Notes: generated from the sequence alone by a model not told the origin. Counted from the first letter of the stretch, positions 49,468 through 62,539 are shown. The stretch is 64,000 nucleotides of DNA from Pontederia crassipes (GCA_030549335.1 CM060195.1:48366991-48430990); one strand, 5' to 3'. Translations and numbers: made by a program.

Positions 49468-50875
49468 TCAGAGACATGGACTGAGCCAAGGGCCAAACGT
49501 AGGGTCAAAAGGGCACTGTGGGGTAGAGGAAGCTTGTTGTTGTGCTGCTGCGACCTCCTCCACCACCATATCCCTCCTCTCCTCAATATAATATGCACCT
49601 GTACTGCTGCCCACCTGCACGCACGAAACAAAACAAAATGGCACATCACCTTCCATGATTAATCATATGGCTCAAGATATTGACATGCACAATCCAAAAA
49701 ACACCGTCTACAACCAATACCATAAGTCGCACTGTTTTCCCATGAGCTTAGTCATGCATGCACAATTAAGAAAAAAAAAGAGAAAAAGGTTTCCTTTCCT
49801 TCAATTCTGGACATTGACTGTTAAGATTTCATAGAGGAGCTTTAACTCAGACTTGCACTGTTTTTGGGTCATTTACTTTCATGATAAGATGGAGAGATTT
49901 TAGATCAGCCTCAGAACTTTGGTAAGAAGTTACTTTATCAGTTGATGTTTGCCTGCCATCTTGATTGTGGTTAGTTAAAAGTTTGAGCGTGGGCATAGGA
50001 TGCTTTGGTTGGTTCTAAAGCTGACAAGACTGATGCAACCTTATTCCCCCCCTAACTTCCAAACTGGATGGTAATTCCCACAAGTAGAACATTTTCCTGC
50101 TGGAACTATTCTACCCCTAATGGATTATGGGGGCAGCAAAGCAACAAATGGCAGATGGACCACCCCGATCTATTCGCATCTCCTTATGGACAACATTACA
50201 CATGAACAGGGCTGTCGGTTCTGAATTTTTAAAACTATTCTATCTTCCTGTGGATCACCTGCTGTGGTGGTGGTGGTGGTGCTGCTGCTGCAACAGTTTC
50301 CATGTCCAAGTTGTAATCGTAGAAAGAGCTGGCCGCCGAAAGCTTCATGGACAGAAACTGCATCAGAGGGAAAACGTTAGATATGTTTATCAATTACCAG
50401 AAACAGAAAAAAGCAGCAGATTTGTGCAATGCAGTAAATAACAAAATTTTTTAACTCTCTGACATGATAACAAGTAGAGCGAGATGACTCACTTCGACTT
50501 GGTTCTGAAGTGACTGCACGTAGTTAATTATCTCATCCAGCATGCCCGCCATTCCCATCGTCTGCAAATTCATATTTTGTTCCACAAAAATTGAGCACTT
50601 ACAATCTTACTACATCTAAAGCAGTAATTTTATTTTTTTTATGCAATTTCATTCTTTTTTCCATCGGAAAGAAGTGAGTTACCTTATAACAGCCTGGAAC
50701 GAGGTCTTGCAAGCATCTCATTCTTTCGTTAATCTTCCCCCGCCTCACCTGAAATCATTTCACAGGAGATAGAGCAAATGACGAATCATTAGTTTGTGGT
50801 CCTCTGCCCAAGACAATTCTGCAACTAAACAAAAGCTTAACTCCAAGCTAAGTTGGCAGAATAACTTCTTTTTTT

Positions 50876-50906
<31 letters not shown>

Positions 50907-51600
50907 TTTGATCCATTGCCCCGTACGCAAAAGCTAAAAACATAAGCTGATAAGGTTAAGTACTGATTCTGGCCATTTGAAATTTGGCACACTTACCCTC
51001 TCAGCAAGGCTATGGCTGTCAGTGGCTTGACCTCTTCTTGCCCTGACGTGAACCACCTCCCTGGGCTTTTCCTCATCCTTTGGGTTACTCCTCTTCTTCT
51101 TGCCAGGTCCTGCGCTCTGCAAGATCACAATTCACAGGTAACTGATATCACAAACATGTCTGAAACATTCTTCTCCATTCAATTGTCATCAAAGGAAGCA
51201 TGCGACAGGTACACACATTTTTCTTCCTGGCCTTAACGTCCGGCAATCCCGTCCCAGAGAAAGACTCTGAGCAGTTCTGCGAGCCGCTGTCTGGTGCTTC
51301 GGCGGCCTTCCTCTTCTTGTCTCCCTGTTTCTGCTCTCCTGCAGAGATCACGGGCTTCAGCTCCGGGACGGTCATCGGCATTGGGCTCTCCAAATTCAGT
51401 AGACTGAACAAACCGTCAGGAAACGGCATCGAGAACTCGGGCAAATAGCTCGCGTTGGAGTAACCCACGGCTCCCGAGCCTGCAGCATTCCCCATGACAG
51501 AGCCGCTCAGCTCTGCCAGATGGCTCAGGAGCTCCAAGCTCGGGTCCATCATGTCCGACAAGGTCTTGTAGCAGCCATAGCTCTGAGAAAATTCTGCCAT
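49468..51600 (-). CDS. BEE/HBI1-type bHLH transcription factor, 6 exons, 294 aa
   Basis: Exons in transcription order: 51217-51600, 50997-51116, 50683-50748, 50493-50561, 50259-50357, 49468-49614. All GT-AG and all phase 0. The N-terminal 128 residues are a family-typical activator region (LPEFSMPFPDGLFSL, then acidic and Ser-rich). A basic stretch KKKRSNPKDEEKPREVVHVR leads into the DNA-binding domain ARRGQATDSHSLAERVRRGK. His163, Glu167 and Arg171 are the H-E-R residues that read CACGTG. The helix-loop-helix follows: INERMRCLQDLVPGCYK, MGMAGMLDEIINYVQSLQNQ and VEFLSMKLSAASSFYDYN. The C-terminus has poly-Ala, poly-Pro and Gln tracts and ends FDPTFGPWLSPCL. Plant BEE/HBI1 factors promote cell elongation downstream of brassinosteroid and related signals. 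Subfamily placement is firm; the exact ortholog is not. Confidence 0.92.
50870..50906. repeat. Poly-T joined to poly-G tract in bHLH intron 2
   Basis: About 16 T followed by about 21 G in the intron between exons 2 and 3. Prone to slippage and sequencing error. Confidence 0.9.
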
Positions 51601-51768
51601 GGCTAAGAATTGGGGTGGGGTTGGAGGAAAGGAAAGGAAGGTTATTGGAGGGGAATAAGGAAGGAAGCCTCTGTAACTTGGGTGTTCGAATGGGGAGGTG
51701 CCTCTTGCCTCTCTGTCGTGTGGTATATGAATGAATCATGCCAATGCACAGTGCTCTCAGAAGATGGG

Positions 51769-51777
51769 ACACGTGGC
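51769..51777. promoter_or_regulatory. G-box / ABRE-like element upstream of the bHLH gene
   Basis: 'acacgtggc' contains CACGTG about 170 bp before the ATG at 51600. It is the class of site bound by bHLH and bZIP factors, so light, ABA or self-regulation is possible. Inference from sequence only. Confidence 0.45.
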
Positions 51778-51825
51778 GCGTCGAGGTTATGTGCTTGGCT
51801 TGCAGCTCGTGTGGGTCCCAACCCT

Positions 51826-51932
<107 letters not shown>

Positions 51933-54900
51933 TATTCCAAAATAGAAATATAACTGCATTAAACGCATGATAAAAATAAGTTTTGAAGATGGAATTTTGG
52001 ATGTTTTTTTTTCGATAAGGGAATTTTGGATGTTAAAGCGAATATTTTCTCAATTGTCTTTTCACATTCCCAATCATATTGTTATGATCATTTATTTGTT
52101 ATAGTACAGTTCAAAAAAATTTTTCGCCGTCTTCATGATCCGCTTTCCTTTTGTGCCAAGGAAAATGTATTTATCATTACATCAAATCCTCTTCCCTTTT
52201 TTGTCTACTTAGGCCCCCTCTGCGGGCTCGGGTGAGCTCTCACCGACGACGCAGAGGGAGGCCCCCCAGTTTGACGCAGACGAGGCCCTCTTTCTTCGGC
52301 GTCGATAAGGTCACCATAGATTGAGGGGAGGAGCAGTGCGTTCTCTCATTTTTTTACTTATTATATTATGTTTTTTATTATTTAATCATGCTAAGTCAGA
52401 TGACTTCTTACGTGGAGGAAAGAGAAAATAGTCGCGTAGACATCACGTGGATGTGGCGATCGGGAGTTGACCGATCGCAGATAAACAAGACATCGGGTGA
52501 AACAAGTTCAAAGATGAAGGACATTCGTGTTATTAAGTGAAGTTGGAGGGTACCGCTGAGAAAACGTTAAAGTTGGAGAGCATTTGGTGTAATTTTTTCG
52601 CTAAATAATTAAAATTGTTAAATTGAATAAGTTATTTTTTTTCTGCATTGCGATGATATTTTAACAATTGAAGTGGCATGGTAATATCATAGAAATTACT
52701 AGATCTTTTGTTTTGTTTATCTGATATGATATTTTAATTTTGTAGATATGGAGTTCGATAGGGACATCCAAATCCATAAAATAAGAAAATCTACAATAGC
52801 TGAGAAAAAGCCGAAATTGGATGACCACATATATATAAGAAAATTAGAACTGATAAAAAGTTTACCTGGTTTTCATTAGTCCATCTTCCAATAAGTTTTA
52901 ATTGTGCAAAAGAAGGTGGTGATTTAAATAGTTATGGGGGTACACTTAATTGCCTGGACTTTTCTCAGTTCCTTATTTGGTGCCAGTCATTGATGGCAAA
53001 GTGGACAAGATGCACAAAAAGAGACTTGGGAAAGTGCCTACCAAATAGAAGTGAATTCACCTTCCATAAATGATTGAAATGTAATGGTGTGAGATAAAAA
53101 AGGAAAAATAAATGACTATTTGTGTGTAGAGAAGAACATATGGAAGATTTCACTGTTGCAATTAATAATATACTTAAAGAGTTAAAGTGACTGATGCTGG
53201 ACAGTGTCTGAGGAGATGGGGGCCTGAAAAATGAGGATACATCAGAAAATAAGAAATAATGCTCAACAGGAAATCAAGTGGCTTAAATTTCATCAAACAA
53301 CTTTGTGTTGGAGCAGTCGAAATCTTTCACTTTATTTTTTTTAAAAAAAATTTATGTATAAGAAAAATGACCTCCTTTTGTATAAACCTTAAACTTCAAT
53401 TCACTCTCATACATAAAATGCAAATATCTTCCATAAGAAGTAAGAAAAACATTTTTCTAAAATTGCTAAAAACGAGAAAGGAATTGTAGTGAGTTATCAC
53501 GCTAGACAACCTGCTTATGATTTTTTTTTTTAAAAAGAACTAAATGAGTTTCTCTATTATTTGCTATTTTCTTTTGACGTTTTAGTGAACCGTTCTTGCA
53601 GCCGAAATGAAGTAATGACTCAATGAACCGTTTTAGTGAACCTTGGACACATTAGTAATAGTACTATATATCACTCAAGGCTTCACTCATTAGCAGGTTG
53701 AGCCCCAAATTCCATTAAGAAATTCTGAATCAAATTTCTCTTTTTGAGAGTTCTAATTTGGGACCTCGAATCTATCTTCGTTTCCAATAATGTCGCCTTG
53801 TGAATCAAGACCTTAATTAAGGAAGGTGATTGTTGGATTGATGATAAATCGAAGAACGTGAGATTTTGTGAATGTATTATTGATAAGAGATATGTCTTAA
53901 TGTTAAGAATGTAAATCTAACGACTTAAGTTTTTAGAAAAATTAATTATCACATCAAATTTAATAGTTAACCATTTTATTTCTAACACTATTATATGGAC
54001 GAACTAGTTATCATTGTGGACAACAAAGTTTATAACGGAAAAAATGAAACGAATCGTATAGATGCAAGTTCTACTACATCATCGTCGAAAATACATTCCG
54101 TATACGCCAAACTCTTAAAGTTGTAGAGCACATTCGATTTTTTAGGATTTCTACATGAGAAAATTATGTATCGTAAGAAAATTCGAAAAATTTAAGACGA
54201 CATAGAACTTTATTATATGAAAATAAATTAGAAGAGGATTACAATTCTGTTTGTACTTTTAAGAAGTTTATATATATATTCTCTTCTATATATGATACGA
54301 ATTACAGATCGACTGAGACTCTGAATTAATTTTTAAAAAATAGAACACTTATATCATAATAAAAAATAAATTAATTTTGAATCAATTGGTACAAAAATGT
54401 CTTTTACTTCTAAGTACCTTCCAATTAGAATATAATTGAATGCATTATTAACACTACTCGTGCGAGCAAAAGTGCCCGTCCTGCCGTGATGGCGAGTCTC
54501 GGGATTTAACGGCTCTTTGACCCTCGTACGGACCACAAATTTGATTAACTTGTGCTGTTCCTACGATTTCAGTAGCGTGACTGTACGAGCTGAACCAATT
54601 ACTACCCGCCGCGCGCATAAAAGAAAGAGGGAAAAAATGCAGTCGTAATGTAATACAATCATCAACTTGATGGTAAAATATGATTCGTACGGAGAAGAAC
54701 ATCATAATTAATAAGAGTGATATTGTTAAACAAGTTTCACAAATTACATATATATATTAATAATAATAATTTTTTTTGAAAAGAAAGTGCTATCTTTTAA
54801 ATTAATAGTAGTGTCTCGATATACAGTAAAGTTTGTTCAAGAGATAAGGTTTCTTCTCAAAAAAATGTCATTTGAAAAATTATGCGAACGACTAAAGTTT

Positions 54901-57696
54901 GTCAAAAATTCTGTCGACTAATTTGCTTCACGAAATGCATATTTTTCATTTAGTACAATCATTCAAAAGACTCTGAAACTCAAATAGCATATTAATGATA
55001 ATTATTACAAAAGCGTTTGTTAATGGAATGCAACGGGGCATTATCCCCATTATTTATTCCGGGTAATATATATTACATCTCCCTCAGAGAAGTCAAGTCC
55101 TATTAATGTCGTATCGTAGTCACCGATTGATGGCCTCATGCTTGTCCGGGTACCCCGGTGCTGACGCCAACGCCGTCCCCGTCATCTGCATGGTCGAACA
55201 GGATCCCCGAAATCAGAGAGCGATGTATCGCCGTTCACCATGGAAAGACTAAAAGACAAAAAATTCTTTAGACAATATTGGAATTTCAGAATAAGAGGGA
55301 AAAGAAAAAGCTGCCCAGGAACAGAAAAGGGCGACGTAGATAACGCCAGGTCCATAAGCATAAGATAATCTAAGAAGTATATATCGAACGTGGTTTGAAT
55401 CTTTGATGCACAGCTTGTGTTATATGTGTGATTACAGCACACGGACAGCCAGCAGGCAAAGTCTTCTTTCTCACTGTGGAGATAGATGAGAACAGCAGCC
55501 ATCCGTTACGTGTTGCACATCATCTTCATGCATGAAGTGGAAAGAAGATCGCACCTTATCGACACATCCATCTTTGAAATTTTCTGTCTTTTGCCTTTTT
55601 AAGGAAGTTACCGGCAGTTTGATTTCAGATATTTCGGTAAGAGAAGGCATATGAGCTGCTCATTCTTCATAAGCTGCAGCCACGACAATGACCAAGTTAA
55701 TTGTATGGTAACATCAAGATGTCCATCCTATGATCTCTATAAGTAATACATGGTTTTGGACAAGTTGTTGATGGCCACCGCAATTGCTTATCTAATGACA
55801 GGTACAATCCAACAACTATTAGTTAAACCACGCAAGCACAACATTGCTTTATTAAGAGGGTTTATAACAAATAAAGGGTCAATGTGAATAGTCAAAATTC
55901 CAGTGAGTTCGTACGCCATGTAGAAACTGCTATAATTGGAATGCGAGGTTGCTAGACTACTCCACTCGTCTTATGTCACCTCAAAGTGTTCCCCATGCAT
56001 GAATGATCCTGGCATGGATAGATTTAAACTTGAAATAAACAAGTCCTTTTCCTTCATCCAATGAAAGTAACCAGATAAAGGATAATTGGGAAAGCATTGT
56101 TGTTCAAGAACTACAACCAAATGAATTCCAAAGGCGGCTTTCTAAAATTTCTAAATATGGATATTGCGGATCAATTTGCTAATTGATAATTTACTTACGT
56201 TCTTGGAAAAGAAAGAATCAGCCAAATCCCTCAAGTATATCCTCAGCATGGCAATAATGAATAGTTGCAATGATTAGCTTCCTATAGGAAGCTATGGAAA
56301 TGAAACACTTGAACTGGTTGATTTGGCATTACATAGAGGTATCATGATGTCTGGATAGTCATAAGAATTTTGGCTATAAATATAAACTGTTATAATAAAG
56401 AGAAATATTTTTTTTCTAGAATTTACTGCATCAAGAAATTTCAATTCTATACATGTTTCCCTCTTAACAATATAACCATGAGAAATCACATCAATGAAAA
56501 AGTGACAAATGACCACATATAGTTTATCAGAAGAATTGAATAAACATGTAGTTCATTTTTCTTATTTGTCTGAGCATCGCCACACCATCACAAAAACAAA
56601 AGAAATCCATAAGACTCAACATAAAGAGATTGAAATGAATGAATGAATGCCCAAGAACTCAAGAGGGCTATGTCTTCTAAATCTACGATTGTTGTATTCG
56701 AGATGCTTGAATCAAAGAAAACATCACTGGCCTTCTTTTTCATGCTATCAAATTTTAGGCTTACATCTATTACAAAGTTTTTATATCTATGATATAGCAT
56801 CGTGATCAGCAATCAATTAAAGAGAACATTAAGAAGACATGATGAAAAGAACAAAGAAGAAAAAGAAAAGTGGAAGAAGAATAGAAAATTAATAAGCATT
56901 TTTTTCATCAGTTTTCTTTTCTTGAGATTTGAGGAACTCTTTTTCTTTTGAGGAAAGGATGACTATTACAGCAGTCATTGAAAGTTCTAAGATTTACATG
57001 GGGTGTGGACAGCCTGTCACAGTCATAAAAAACATTAACCAAGGATGTAAGTTATGTGATGCAATTTTTTTAAGGAAATTATCTGATGTAAATTATTCTC
57101 TTTATAACACCTCAGCTCCAAAGATAATATGATTATGCTGCAACCACAACAACCAAGTGGTAACCATGGATATCGCCATTGTCTACCTCTGCCCCCGGTA
57201 TCACATGCACCAAGTGCTCGAAGCGAGCTCGGAAAGCTATCCACGTCCGATGTGTTTATCGCACCACACTTCAATGGATACAAGGCATTAAGAAAACACC
57301 TTCTTGAAAGATTACCTCGTCGACTGCTGTGACTAAAGAAAATCAGTATTAGGAGCTATTAAATATGGTGATAATCTGGACTTTTATATAATGGTGACTT
57401 CATAGGAACCACGTGGCTTTTACCTTTTGTTCCGACTGATTTTGCATACAGAGACTTGATTGTGTTATAGTTTTGTTGTTAGTCCGTATTGTTATTAATT
57501 ATTATAGTTTCTGCATCCTGAAGCAAAGCGAGTTATATGTCTGTGTTACTTGCCTGTGGAAAAAGCCCTCAAATAGTGGCAAACAAATGTGCTTGCTATT
57601 GTTATCTGGAACTGGAATGTCTCCACAATGTGTTCATAGAGCAATTAATTACGTATGTGACATAACCCTCCTCCCTTTGCGATGTAAAGAAACTAG
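51933..57696. other. Gene-poor intergenic region
   Basis: No confident gene. The minus-strand frame at 55182-55502 (106 codons, ending LSDFGDPVRPCR), followed after a 'tgcag' by a short GC-rich frame (about 55133-55183), could be a small spliced gene, but neither part is recognised. A GC-rich patch at 57129-57332 is also unassigned. A third member of the dispersed repeat lies inverted at 54170-54390. Confidence 0.4.
54170..54390 (-). repeat. Dispersed repeat family, copy 3 (inverted)
   Basis: The reverse complement matches 47715-47960: 'tatcgtaagaaaattcgaaa' corresponds to 'tttgtcgaatttttttatga', and the AATTAATTTTTTAAAA-type core and 'ttttatatgatgaaaa' context follow in order. Confidence 0.5.
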
Positions 57697-57930
57697 GTTT
57701 ACTTCCATAAACCTCTCTGAACTATAACTATTTTTTATGTTTAACACTAATATATGAATTTGCCGTAGCACGCTCCTAAATTATACCATGATTTTCACTT
57801 TAGTCCATCCGTCAGTTTCGGTTGATTTTTCCGTTATTTTTTTTATTTATTAAATGACTAAAGTACTGATCTCCTCCTCTCTTTCAATGTTTAAAAGTTT
57901 CAAATAATATATAATAAATAATTAAAATAT
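57697..57930. mobile_element. Solitary arm related to the Mutator-like foldback
   Basis: 'tttacttccataaacctctc', then 'tttcactttagtccatccgt' and 'cgttattttttttatttatt', resembles the arms of the element at 31007-31525 in order and spacing. No opposite arm was found before the hAT-like element at 58026, so this is a truncated copy. Confidence 0.45.
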
Positions 57931-58025
57931 AAAGCATTTTCCCACCGGTGGTGAGTCGTGCCCCCCTCCCCACTTGCTCCTCATCGCCGACAAGTGCCCC
58001 CCATGTGCCCGCCCGTAAGCTCACC

Positions 58026-59497
58026 TAGGGCTGAGCACGGGCCGGATCGACCCGGTCAACCCGACCCGAAAAAATAATCCGGCCCGGATTATATCCGGAT
58101 CGGGACCGGGTCTCTTGACTGGAGAATCCGTCGGGTATCGGGTCAGGACCGAGTCTACAATGCAGATACCCGACCCGGACCTAACCCAATATTACTTGCT
58201 ATATAAACCCATTCTCTCCTCTCACTTCTCATTTCAATCTCTCTCTTTGTCTCTCCCACCTCTCTCTCTCGCCCTCTCCCTCTCTCTCCCACTCTCTCTC
58301 TCTCTCGCCCTCTCCCTCTCTCTCACGACGGCGGCAGCATCGATGACTCCTGCGCCCTCTCCCTCTCTCTCACGACGGCGGTGACCCTCGACTCCGGCCG
58401 TCCTCTCCTCCCCTCTCCTGACTCTCTCTACTCCAGCCATTTGGGCGGCCGGATCGGCCACTGGCAGGGCTAGATCCAACCGCCTGGCGACCAGATTCGG
58501 TCGCCTGGCGGCCAGATCCGGTCGCTTGGGGCCGGATCGGCCATTGGCGCGGCCAGATCCGATCGCCTGGGGCCGGATCGGCCATTGGCGTGGCCAGATC
58601 CGACCGCCTGGCGACCATATCCGATCGCCTGGGCCGGATCGGCCACTGGCGCGGCCAGATCCGGCCGCCTGGCGACCAGATCCGGCCGCCTGGCGACCAG
58701 ATCCGGTCGCCTGGGCCGGATCGGCCACTGGCGCGGCCAGATCCGACCGCCTGGCGACCAGATCCGGTCGCCTGGGCCGGATCGGCCACTGGCGCGGCCA
58801 GATCCGACCGCCTGGCGACCAGATCCGGTCGCCTGGGCCGGATCGGCCACTGGCGCGGCCAGATCCGGTCGCCTGGCGACCAGATCCGGTCGCCTGGCGA
58901 CCAGATCCGGTCGCCTGGCGACCAGATCCGGTCGCCTGGCCGGATCGGCCACTGATCCGGCCGCCAGGCGGCCAGATTCGGCCGCCAGGCGGCCAGATTC
59001 GGCCGCCTGGCGGCCAGATCCGTCCGGATTGGCCACGAGTGCGGCCAGATCCGGCCGCCTGGCGGCCGGATCGGTCACTGGCGCGGCCAGATCCGGCCGC
59101 CTGGCGGCCGGATCGGTCACTGGCGCGGCCAGGCCGCTTGGCAGCCGGATCGGCCACTCGCGTGGCCAGGCCGGATCGGCCACTCGCGCGGCCAGGCCGG
59201 ATCGGCCACTCGCGCGGCCGGATCCGGTCGCCTGGCGGCCTGATCTGGCCGCGTGGATCGGCCACTCGCGCGGCCGGATCGGCCACTAGCGACCAGATCC
59301 GACGCTGGATCCGCCAGGCAACCGGATCTGGCCGCGTCAGTGGCCGATCCGGCTGCTCATCGGATTTCCGGATGCAAACCTGGTCCGATTCCCGGTCTAC
59401 CGGTTCTGACCTTGCCGGGTCAAAAAATTTTTGACGCGGAAAAAATCGGACCGGGTTCGTCCAGACCCGGACCCGGTCCCGGGTTTGCTCTGCCCTA
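58026..59497. mobile_element. hAT-like non-autonomous element carrying a GC-rich minisatellite
   Basis: The left end TAGGGCTGAGCACGGGCCGG and the right end (reverse complement TAGGGCAGAGCAAACCCGGG) are terminal inverted repeats. A perfect 8-bp target duplication AGCTCACC lies at 58018-58025 and 59498-59505, diagnostic for the hAT superfamily. Subterminal regions are rich in CCCGACC/GGGTCGG motifs. The interior holds a CT-rich stretch (58236-58330) and a long minisatellite (58440-59350). No transposase is seen. The size is 1472 bp. Confidence 0.85.
58440..59350. repeat. GC-rich minisatellite, 61-bp period with 21-bp subunits
   Basis: The segment 'ggccggatcggccactggcg' recurs every ~61 bp in the centre (for example near 58713 and 58774). 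Within and beyond it, a 21-bp subunit of the type 'atccggtcgcctggcgacc' repeats. The right third contains palindromic CGCCTGGCGGCC/GGCCGCCAGGCG variants. Because 21 is a multiple of three, long stop-free frames exist on both strands (434 codons minus, 302 plus); they read as Arg/Pro/Gly/Ala/Asp repeats and are not taken as genes. Confidence 0.92.
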
Positions 59498-59505
59498 AGC
59501 TCACC

Positions 59506-60529
59506 GCTCCCCTCCTCGCTGGCGAGTCCCCCTCGCACCCGCTTGCAAGTTCGCCCCCCCCCAAGCTTGTTGTCGATGAGTTCCCTGTGCCCGCAAGCTC
59601 ACTCGCCTGCTTCTCCTCACCGACGAGTCGCTCCCATGCCCATGAGCTCGCCCCTCCCCTCCTTGCTAGTGAGTCCCCTGCACTCGCGAGATCATCCCTC
59701 CCGTGACATTCTTTCACTTCTTTTGGTGTCACAATGGGTGAAATCGGAAAATCATTCATTTAATTTCAAATTCAAATTTTCAACAGAAATCAACGTTCCA
59801 AAAATCAACTAACACTGGAAATTTTTAAAAATTTCAGCATGACGTATGCGTAAATTCGTTCATGTGTCAAATACAACTTTTATCCATAATTCTTCACTTC
59901 ACAGGCAATTTATAAAATTTAATGTGCATCATTGGCAATTTATAATTATCAAAGAATATGGAACTCAAGCCCAAAACGTTTCGTCTCAAAACTATTACAC
60001 CAACAAAACATATCGATTGCTTGCCAAAATCCATTAAGGGTCAAACCCTTATCCAATTTCATGATAGGGATTCGTCCATATCATCTCGTCCATAAATCGT
60101 GGAGCCTCAACTCCCATCAATCATTTTATATCCACAATAAATTATGGGTCACAACCCAAAACCAGACGGCGTCAAAATAAATAAAATCATAATAGTCAGT
60201 TTAAAAAGAAATGATAAATATCAAAAGAACAATATTGAGCCAAATACGCTCCTTACGGAATCTCACACACTATCCCTTTTTGAATCAATATCCATTTCCA
60301 ATCAAACATGCAGTATATGTATTCCTTTCCTATAAACATTAAAAGAGAAAGGGTTGAGCATGGATTAAGCTCAGTGAGTTAAAACGACTACCTCAAGTAT
60401 TAAAACCATTACGAAAATTGACATCTTTATTTTCAAAAAAGATTTAAAATCCACTCTTCTTCAAAAGGAACTCATTCACATAATGATCATACAAAATGAA
60501 TGTCATGTGTGCACATGCATGGTGAAATT
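59506..60529. other. Intergenic / probable continuation of the gypsy LTR
   Basis: The first part (to about 59710) is the GC-rich flank of the hAT-like insertion. The rest is AT-rich. A 'tgtcacaatgggtga' near 59729 could be the far end of the LTR to the right, but this was not established. No gene seen. Confidence 0.4.
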
Positions 60530-62437
60530 ATATATATAATATAGGTTGGGGAATCATCATCAAATATGGATATCCAATCTCCTCAATGGAGTACTCCATC
60601 ACACCCCTCGTATCCCATTGACACAGGGTGGTTGTTCTAATTCCGTCCCTCGTATTCCATTGACACAGGACGTTGAACCGCTCCTCGTATCCAATTGACA
60701 CAGAGCTTGTTATCTTTTCTTTTTTATTCCATCCCTCGTGTCACTATATCGTCATAGGATGGTTGTTCTAATTCCATCCTTTGTGTCACTGTACTGACAC
60801 AGGGTGTTGAACCTGCTCATCGTGTCACTATACCGACACAGAGCAAACCGAACCCCAATCGATCTATCCGGAGTTGGCCAATCCTCCGAGGTGAAAATAT
60901 TTCGCCTGCATATGATGCATGAATGCATATTCGAGGTGAAGATTTGGAGCTTGAAGTTATCATGCTAAAACATTTCATTTCAAAATCGAATATTTTATTC
61001 AGGAAAATAATAGAGAACTTTTATCAAAATCAATAGGCTTCCAAAATTTATAATTAAACATCACAATTCATATGATGACACACATATGAAGCACACAAAT
61101 AAGGATGATTATGCATGAAGAAAACGATCTCGAAAATTTGCCCCACATCGGATGGGATAATGTTACCACTCGGAAGAGTTAAGTAATTAATATCATTTGA
61201 GGTAAGTTCTCTCACCTTGGATTCGTCGAGTCCCAAATTATCTCTCGTCCGAATCCAATTAAAAGTAAACACAACCTATCACATTTGTTACTTGATTAAT
61301 TAATATTATAAAAATTTAATTCGTAATTCACTCTTCGCAACAACTCAACGTACTTATCATAAGCCATGTCATATTATGGATTTGCTAAAATACTTACCGA
61401 GAAGGAAAAGAATGCATCGTCAACTAGTAGTAGCCTAATCAAATCACAACAACCCACGAACTATTGCTTTCCGATTAGCAACCTCCTATAAGCGAAATTC
61501 AATCAAACTTTAAATAAAATATAATTAGAACATTAACTACATTATAATAATTATTTTCAGCTGTCCGACATTCATACCACAACCACTGTAGCCGTCGCTC
61601 TCAAAATCACCGCCGCACCCGTCAAAATGTCGAAAGGCCATCGAATGCCTTATTCATCCGTAATAAAATAAGTTATTTTTTATTTGTTCACATCACTGAA
61701 ATCTAATCAAATGCATATTCTTATTCGCTTACCAACCACGATATATACGAGAATGAGTTCGCCAGTAAGGTCATCGGAGAACGATCGGACGTCGAAACCT
61801 TCGAACCTAAAAAGGATTAACGACTAATTATTATACGGACAACAATCTGATTTCTTCTTTCCTCACGTGTGCACCTACCAGAACGTCGAGATGAGCTCGA
61901 CCGGAGTTCCCCGTTTGTTCGAAGGAGAGCCCCAAATCTCGGCCTCCTATGTAATTTGGACAAAGACATGATTAAAATACCTCAAAATGATCCTAATCTA
62001 CCTGAGGATGATGTACAACTCACCAGAAGAATGATCGATGCGAATCGGAGCCGGAATCGTCGCTGGCGGATTTTTCATCCTCCTCACATTTTTCCCTCAC
62101 TGTGTCGCACATAGTGGACCGATCATCTCATACTATAGGTCAAAATGTTCGTCTCGTCGTCCTCTTTCCAATAGTACCTTACACGTGAAAAACGGAGGTC
62201 GGATGGTGGAGATCCGGTGGCCGGAAGAGGACGGCGGCTGGGCTCGTGCGTGAGCACTGTAACACGTCGGGATGAATAGTTGATGTGGGGAGAGAAGGTT
62301 ATCTTATCTCCTCCACCTTTCCACTTATATACTTTTATTTTTTTATTTTTTTCCCTTGCCAAAAGACCCAATTGCCCTCTCCTTTTAAAAGTTTTTACAC
62401 CTTTTTTTTAAATTGACGGGATGCTACAATTACAACA
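60530..62437 (-). mobile_element. Ty3/gypsy-type LTR (minus strand), with start of internal region beyond
   Basis: Read on the minus strand, 62438-62470 encodes KFEDEIIF, the short conserved tail found at the end of plant gypsy polyproteins, then 'tgttgtaattgtagcatccc' begins the 3' LTR. The LTR body contains ~60-bp imperfect repeats (60590-60850) of the form 'ctcgtatcccattgacacag' / 'ctcgtgtcactataccgaca'. Pol is otherwise missing, so the element is truncated. The left boundary could extend to about 59730. Confidence 0.6.
60590..60850. repeat. Imperfect ~60-bp repeats inside the LTR
   Basis: Five to six units carrying 'ctcgt(a/g)t..tgacacag.g' with linkers 'ggttgttctaattcc' or 'gttgaacc'. 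Two subtypes alternate: 'tcccattgacacag' early and 'gtcactataccgacacag' late. Confidence 0.75.
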
Positions 62438-62507
62438 TCCAGAAAAATAATTTCGTCCTCGAATTTCTAGGGGTTAATTAGATGAGAATTTATTATTTAT
62501 TACTTAT

Positions 62508-62539
<32 letters not shown>

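Noticed and set aside
49224..49649. 141-codon minus-strand frame over the last bHLH exon
   Set aside because: Different frame from the spliced bHLH product, which ends FGPWLSPCL at 49468. The rest is 3' UTR.
58234..59538. A 434-codon minus-strand frame and overlapping 302/237/234-codon frames
   Set aside because: They lie in a minisatellite with 21-bp subunits, so all frames stay open by repetition. The peptides are simple Arg/Pro/Asp/Gly repeats without domains.
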